DNA of 64,000 nt, taken from positions 5,214,182 to 5,278,181 of the forward strand of contig JACTAT010000013.1 of NCBI GenBank assembly GCA_014526335.1. The letters run 5' to 3'. The translations under genes were made by a program, and so were the position numbers. Every line of letters starts with the position of its first letter. Position 1 is the stretch's first letter. The notes below the pieces were generated by a model. The model made no database searches. It had not been told where the DNA came from and saw nothing but the letters and a program-made list of their open reading frames with translations. This document shows positions 61,601 to 64,000 of the stretch, one piece after another. The DNA comes from Chrysaora quinquecirrha (lineage: Eukaryota; Cnidaria; Scyphozoa; Semaeostomeae; Pelagiidae).

Positions 61601-63597
61601 ATGAAGATGAGGGTGAAATGGTGTATTTAGCGCCAGTCGCTAGGATATCAGTAGTACGTTAACTAATCGAAACCTCGACCCTGGCTGTGTTGCTACCGTA
61701 GCTGGGGCGCGAAAATCTGACCTTGCTGAGCCTCTGACAACAAAAGCCAACTGGATTAGGCCACGATGCCACAGCACTTTCAATTCTTCCATGTTGTTCA
61801 CATTGACTTTTTAGTCTTTCTGGTCCTTCTCTACTTCTTTCCACCATGCTGATATTGAATGACAGTCACAGTCCTTTACAGTTCTTTTGAATTCACTTAA
61901 TGCTTGCCCATTCTATAAGGGCAGTCTTCGGGTAGTCTAAGTGCATGTCTCGTCTTTGGGCATACAAAGGCTTTTCTGGTCTGAAACTCCTCAGAGTATA
62001 AATTTCAGAAACAGACAGAACACTTGACTTATAGACAGAATATATACCCAGATGCAGATCGAAATGCAGAAAATCAGAAGAGTTAAGCTGGATAGGTATT
62101 GTGTTTGAACACCAATTAGCACTCGATATACAGCGGGGAGACCATTAGAATTGGAGAATCTAAGTAGGAAAACGAGCTCTCTTCTACACAAAACCAAAAC
62201 CCGAATGGTATAGCGATCTTGCCTTGCCAATTATTTGGGAAAGCTTTTAGTGTCAAGTGTATCTACAGACGATTCCGCTCTTTGCGCGCTTTCAAAAACC
62301 CTTCATAAATTAACTACAGGGAATTCCGTACAACACACATAGAAGTACAACAGAATGAAAAAAAATTCGAGACTCGCAAATCAATTAAAGATATAAAATA
62401 ACTTTTAGACTAACCTGTTCTTCAAGATGCATGATTTTCCAGCCGCAGTAACGACAATATTGGCTCCAACATTAAGATTATTACCAAATATTGTCAATAC
62501 TGTTCCACCAGAACATGGTGCTTTCGTGGGTGCAAACTTAGTCACTGAGGGTTTCTGTAAAATATAATCGAAATTTAAAAGAACGTAGAATTACAGTTTA
62601 TTACTTGTAAATTTGTCTGGATACTACCCTGGACCCTGGACATAAGAAGAATATATTGCAAAAAATAACACATTAATGGCTGACGCCGGTAACTTATGTC
62701 GAAACCCCGACAGGAGCAGATTGCACTTGGCCCCAGAACTGAGAGCAGACCATAGGTTAGAAAAATTCAATTTTGATCTTCTGAACTAAATTTTGGACTG
62801 TGGTTAATATTTTCTAAATTAAGCATTAATATTTTGGAAACTCGAGAGCAAAAGAGGGCCCAGCTGCGGCTTAACGACCTAACCGTCCGCATGTTCAACA
62901 CTGTCCCCAGCAGTGACAACGTTTATCTTCAGACTTTATCAGTCATATAATGTCAACGGTCTCTGATTAATGATAAAGGTCATTAAACTGATTATTGATA
63001 ATTGATTCCGGAATACTCTAGCATCACACACTAACGTTAACATGAAGCTGCCTTGAAAACTAAAACATGATCAAGGAATTCCTAAATGCTTCGACTAACT
63101 ATACTATCCTGCTTTTCAAATACAAAATAACGTAAATAGTGAATATTTCAGTGCAAGACAAGAAAACCAAGGCAGAGAAAGGAGAATCGATGCAAGCAAA
63201 ATAACAGATTACCTTGTACATAAAAATAGTCGAAGATTCAATCTTCATCATTTTTTCTCCAAATTTCACATAGACCTGCACAACACCATTAACCTCCTTT
63301 GATACAGCTGATGTTTCGCAATAGATTCTGCGTAATAAAGGAAACAAAGATAATTCATCGCAGTCTTGTAAAACTCAAGACTATTATTCGTTTAAACGAC
63401 ATAGTACTAATTCAAAGAGGATGCAAAAATATAAATAACAAATCTTACATATTGGACGGCACATAGAGATCTCGTAGAAATTTACATGGTTTTCCAGCAA
63501 CGGTTATATTTCCAATATCTGCTTTTGTAGTTCCCAGATCTCTGCCTTTTATTGTCAGTTTTGTAGAGCCATAAATGGCCCCAGATGTCGGAGAGAT
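43696..63597 (-). CDS. PLXN: Plexin (semaphorin receptor), from first visible IPT domain to stop codon
   Basis: Single-pass receptor whose cytoplasmic GAP acts on Rap/R-Ras. Twenty-eight exons: 63597-63449, 63327-63213, 62554-62415, 61468-61247, 60063-59967, 59347-59126, 58464-58381, 58234-58169, 57338-57086, 56240-56101, 55756-55632, 55081-55022, 54416-54342, 53643-53577, 53192-53052, 52312-52202, 51838-51793, 51083-50980, 50854-50788, 49981-49869, 49060-48965, 48589-48420, 47647-47545, 46743-46699, 45946-45882, 45411-45345, 45249-45175, 43779-43696. The first eight encode IPT/TIG repeats. The ninth encodes the membrane segment ([20 protein letters not shown]), a basic stop-transfer and juxtamembrane coiled coil. 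Then come GAP segment 1 ([30 protein letters not shown]), the Rho-binding domain (51.8-50.8 kb) and GAP segment 2 ([36 protein letters not shown]). It ends ETLPDE, without the B-type PDZ ligand, and the [14 protein letters not shown] block looks A-like. Sema and PSI exons lie beyond the right edge. Exon 51083-50980 has a one-base frame break; the second GAP arginine reads Lys. Confidence 0.95.
43866..44879. mobile_element. Outer MITE, TAAGGCC...GGCCTTA, split by a foldback element
   Basis: Left part TAAGGCCATGGGCAAATGAA with ACATTTCAATGAACATTT (43866-43975); right part AATGTTCAGTTCATTTGTCC and GGGGCCTTA (44710-44879). The halves are inverted relatives, interrupted by the 734-bp element at 43976-44709. 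In the last plexin intron. Confidence 0.75.
43976..44709. mobile_element. Foldback-type element, CCACCACAGTA family, complete, TSD TACCA
   Basis: Begins CACGCTAGCGAATCTATAAT and ends with the exact inverse. It is flanked by TACCA at 43971-43975 and 44710-44714. Arms of over 300 bp are tandem arrays: a roughly 64-bp unit with GTGGTGGATAATCACTACTT and GCTTGCGGTGGTGGCAGTTT is repeated three times in each. The short spacer (about 44366-44404) contains CTCTATAGATCAAGCAAG. There is no transposase, so it must be non-autonomous. Confidence 0.9.
45550..45825. mobile_element. MITE-like repeat, TTTGATCGTTTGGCCAGGGC ends
   Basis: Blocks TTGTCAAACATTTAG and ATTGCTTGATAAGCAAATTT occur in both orientations with GATCGTTTGGCCAGGGCGTAAG at the right edge. 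The same words recur at 19.88, 34.77-34.98 and 37.16-37.58 kb, so this is a dispersed family. Confidence 0.5.
46080..46622. mobile_element. Foldback-type element, CCACCACAGTA family, complete, TSD AACCA
   Basis: Same termini (CACGCTAGCGAATC and inverse) and same spacer as the 43976-44709 copy, but shorter arms (fewer internal units). Flanked by AACCA at 46075-46079 and 46623-46627. Lies in the plexin intron between exons 46743-46699 and 45946-45882. Confidence 0.9.
48004..48330. mobile_element. MITE-like repeat, TACCGTAAATTCTCGAATTAG ends
   Basis: The left edge ATACCGTAAATTCTCGAATT is mirrored by TTCGAAGATATACGGTAT at the right, with several GGGGGCTTATTCGAGG blocks inside. Located in a plexin intron; a short relative is at 7060-7195. 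Confidence 0.6.
48690..48909. mobile_element. Foldback-type element, CCACCACAGTA family, right arm only
   Basis: CCACCACAGTAGTG units ending GATTTGCTAGCGTG at 48909. No matching left terminus, so a truncated copy in a plexin intron. Confidence 0.65.
49185..49300 (-). mobile_element. tRNA-derived SINE (family 1) copy
   Basis: Minus-strand copy of the SINE head and body at 7783-7925; the body words AGCTATTGGCACCACG and CTCAACCCTAGCTGTAATG are visible on the plus strand. In a plexin intron. Confidence 0.6.
49640..49770 (-). mobile_element. tRNA-derived SINE (family 1) copy
   Basis: On the minus strand TCGTGGCGTCGTGGTCTATA (A-box region), CGGGGTTCGAGCTCC (B box) and then the body GCGTCACAGCCAGAGTCGAG. 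This is the best-preserved copy of the family. In a plexin intron. Confidence 0.7.
50222..50510. mobile_element. MITE-like inverted repeat, CTAAACTAGGAGACATGTC ends
   Basis: GGCCTGGCTAAACTAGGAGA at the left is mirrored by TCTCCTAGTTTACCCATAGC at the right, with inverted CGCGAGACAT / ATGTCGCGCG inside. In the plexin intron between exons 50788 and 49981. Confidence 0.6.
53270..53450. repeat. Dispersed SINE-like repeat copy
   Basis: Shares GATGGGATTCAAACCAGGAT and TTGTGTTTCGGATATGT blocks with the copies at 20.59-20.90 kb. In a plexin intron. Confidence 0.5.
55795..55900 (-). repeat. Family-C element, partial copy
   Basis: The 3' half of the family (GATGAACAGCTGAAACATTT, AAAAGCTTTTTCGTCTGACAC, TATAAACGTCAGAAACAGAC) next to plexin exon 55756-55632; the promoter-like half is missing. 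Confidence 0.6.
58690..58925. repeat. Low-complexity GTACCGG-rich tract
   Basis: Many imperfect GTACCGG / ACCGGTGTACC motifs in both orientations in a plexin intron. No termini or duplication could be fixed. Confidence 0.5.
59470..59935. repeat. (CCATA)n pentanucleotide satellite
   Basis: Roughly 460 bp of CCATA/CATAC units with higher-order copies of a TATACTGTATCATTCAATAC variant, in the 619-bp plexin intron between exons 60063-59967 and 59347-59126. It is open in several frames by periodicity alone. Confidence 0.95.
60121..60935. mobile_element. Large MITE, GGGCCTGATTATATGAGGCG ends
   Basis: GGGCCTGATTATATGAGGCG and the following GGGCTGGCCCGGTAGACGGG are inverted at the right as CCGCCTCATATAATCAGGCCC. 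Further inverted blocks (GGGCCAGCCCGTTTGCCGGG) lie inside near 60.7-60.9 kb. No transposase frame. In the plexin intron between exons 61247 and 60063. Confidence 0.8.
61640..61785 (-). mobile_element. tRNA-derived SINE (family 1) copy
   Basis: Minus-strand copy with the body words TAACTAATCGAAACCTCGAC and GGCCACGATGCCACAGCAC on the plus strand. The B box is degenerate. In a plexin intron. Confidence 0.6.
61935..62125 (-). repeat. Family-C element copy
   Basis: About 190 bp with TGGGTATATATTCTGTC, TTTATACTCTGAGGAGTTTC and GTGTTCAAACACAATACC on the minus strand. In a plexin intron. Confidence 0.65.
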
Positions 63598-64000
63598 CTG
63601 CAAAAATAACAAGTGTTTTTATCATACAGTATTTCCATGAATAAGCACCCACATTCGAAAAAGCTCTCCCTTTGGATTGGGCTGCCCATCAGTTTGGTGC
63701 GTGACAAACCTTCGATAGTGTATCTGCTGATGAGAGCAATCAAGATACACTTTGCGCTAGTTGCTGCAAAACTACCCTGGGTACTGCAAAACGTATTTTG
63801 GAAAAACGTCAATTTATTCATAAATCTTCAAATATTTGCTGTTGAGACGGAATTTTAAAATAACAGCCCCAGGCATTTAACCGCGGAAATACGGTAATTC
63901 ATTGTGTGACTATCTGAGTTTATTATTGATGAATATTAGGAAGGTTGGCAAGAAAAACAAAAGTCTAATCAACTACATCTGTCTACATCATCCTCATCCA

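Overview
The window is nuclear DNA from an animal, probably an early-branching marine invertebrate (cnidarian or sponge grade). The protein-coding genes are animal-type (plexin, GEMIN5, USP35/38, MRPL22). They are split into many short exons with GT/AG borders and 0.2-3.5 kb introns, and the introns are packed with MITEs, SINEs, minisatellites and foldback elements. Species cannot be fixed from the sequence alone. No rRNA gene, intact tRNA gene or CRISPR array was seen.

Layout: GEMIN5 runs on the minus strand from about 23.8 kb to 6.9 kb; its C-terminal exons are not found and probably lie beyond base 1. MRPL22 runs on the plus strand, 24.27-27.51 kb, head to head with GEMIN5 across about 450 bp. 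A USP35/38 deubiquitinase (minus, 40.47-28.65 kb, complete, 8 exons) carries a complete two-exon coiled-coil gene (34.48-32.84 kb, same strand) inside its fifth intron. A plexin (minus, 63.60-43.70 kb) is present from its first visible IPT domain to the stop codon; the sema and PSI exons lie to the right of the window. I placed exons by reading both strands, splice borders and phase, because most are too short to show as long ORFs.

The genes are not an operon. GEMIN5 (snRNP assembly) and MRPL22 (mitochondrial ribosome) share an upstream region and are also head-to-head neighbours in human, so this looks like an old conserved pair. USP35/38 and plexin are unrelated neighbours (ubiquitin removal; semaphorin receptor with R-Ras/Rap GAP).

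Most notable: the conserved GEMIN5-MRPL22 pair; a plexin in which the second GAP arginine finger reads Lys; a GEMIN5 model lacking the exon for one WD repeat; foldback elements whose inverted arms are themselves tandem repeats, with clean 5-bp target duplications and a CAC terminus; a dispersed 190-bp element with CCAAT/TATA architecture, also found as a near-perfect palindrome; and three single-base frame breaks in otherwise conserved exons that suggest consensus errors in the assembly.
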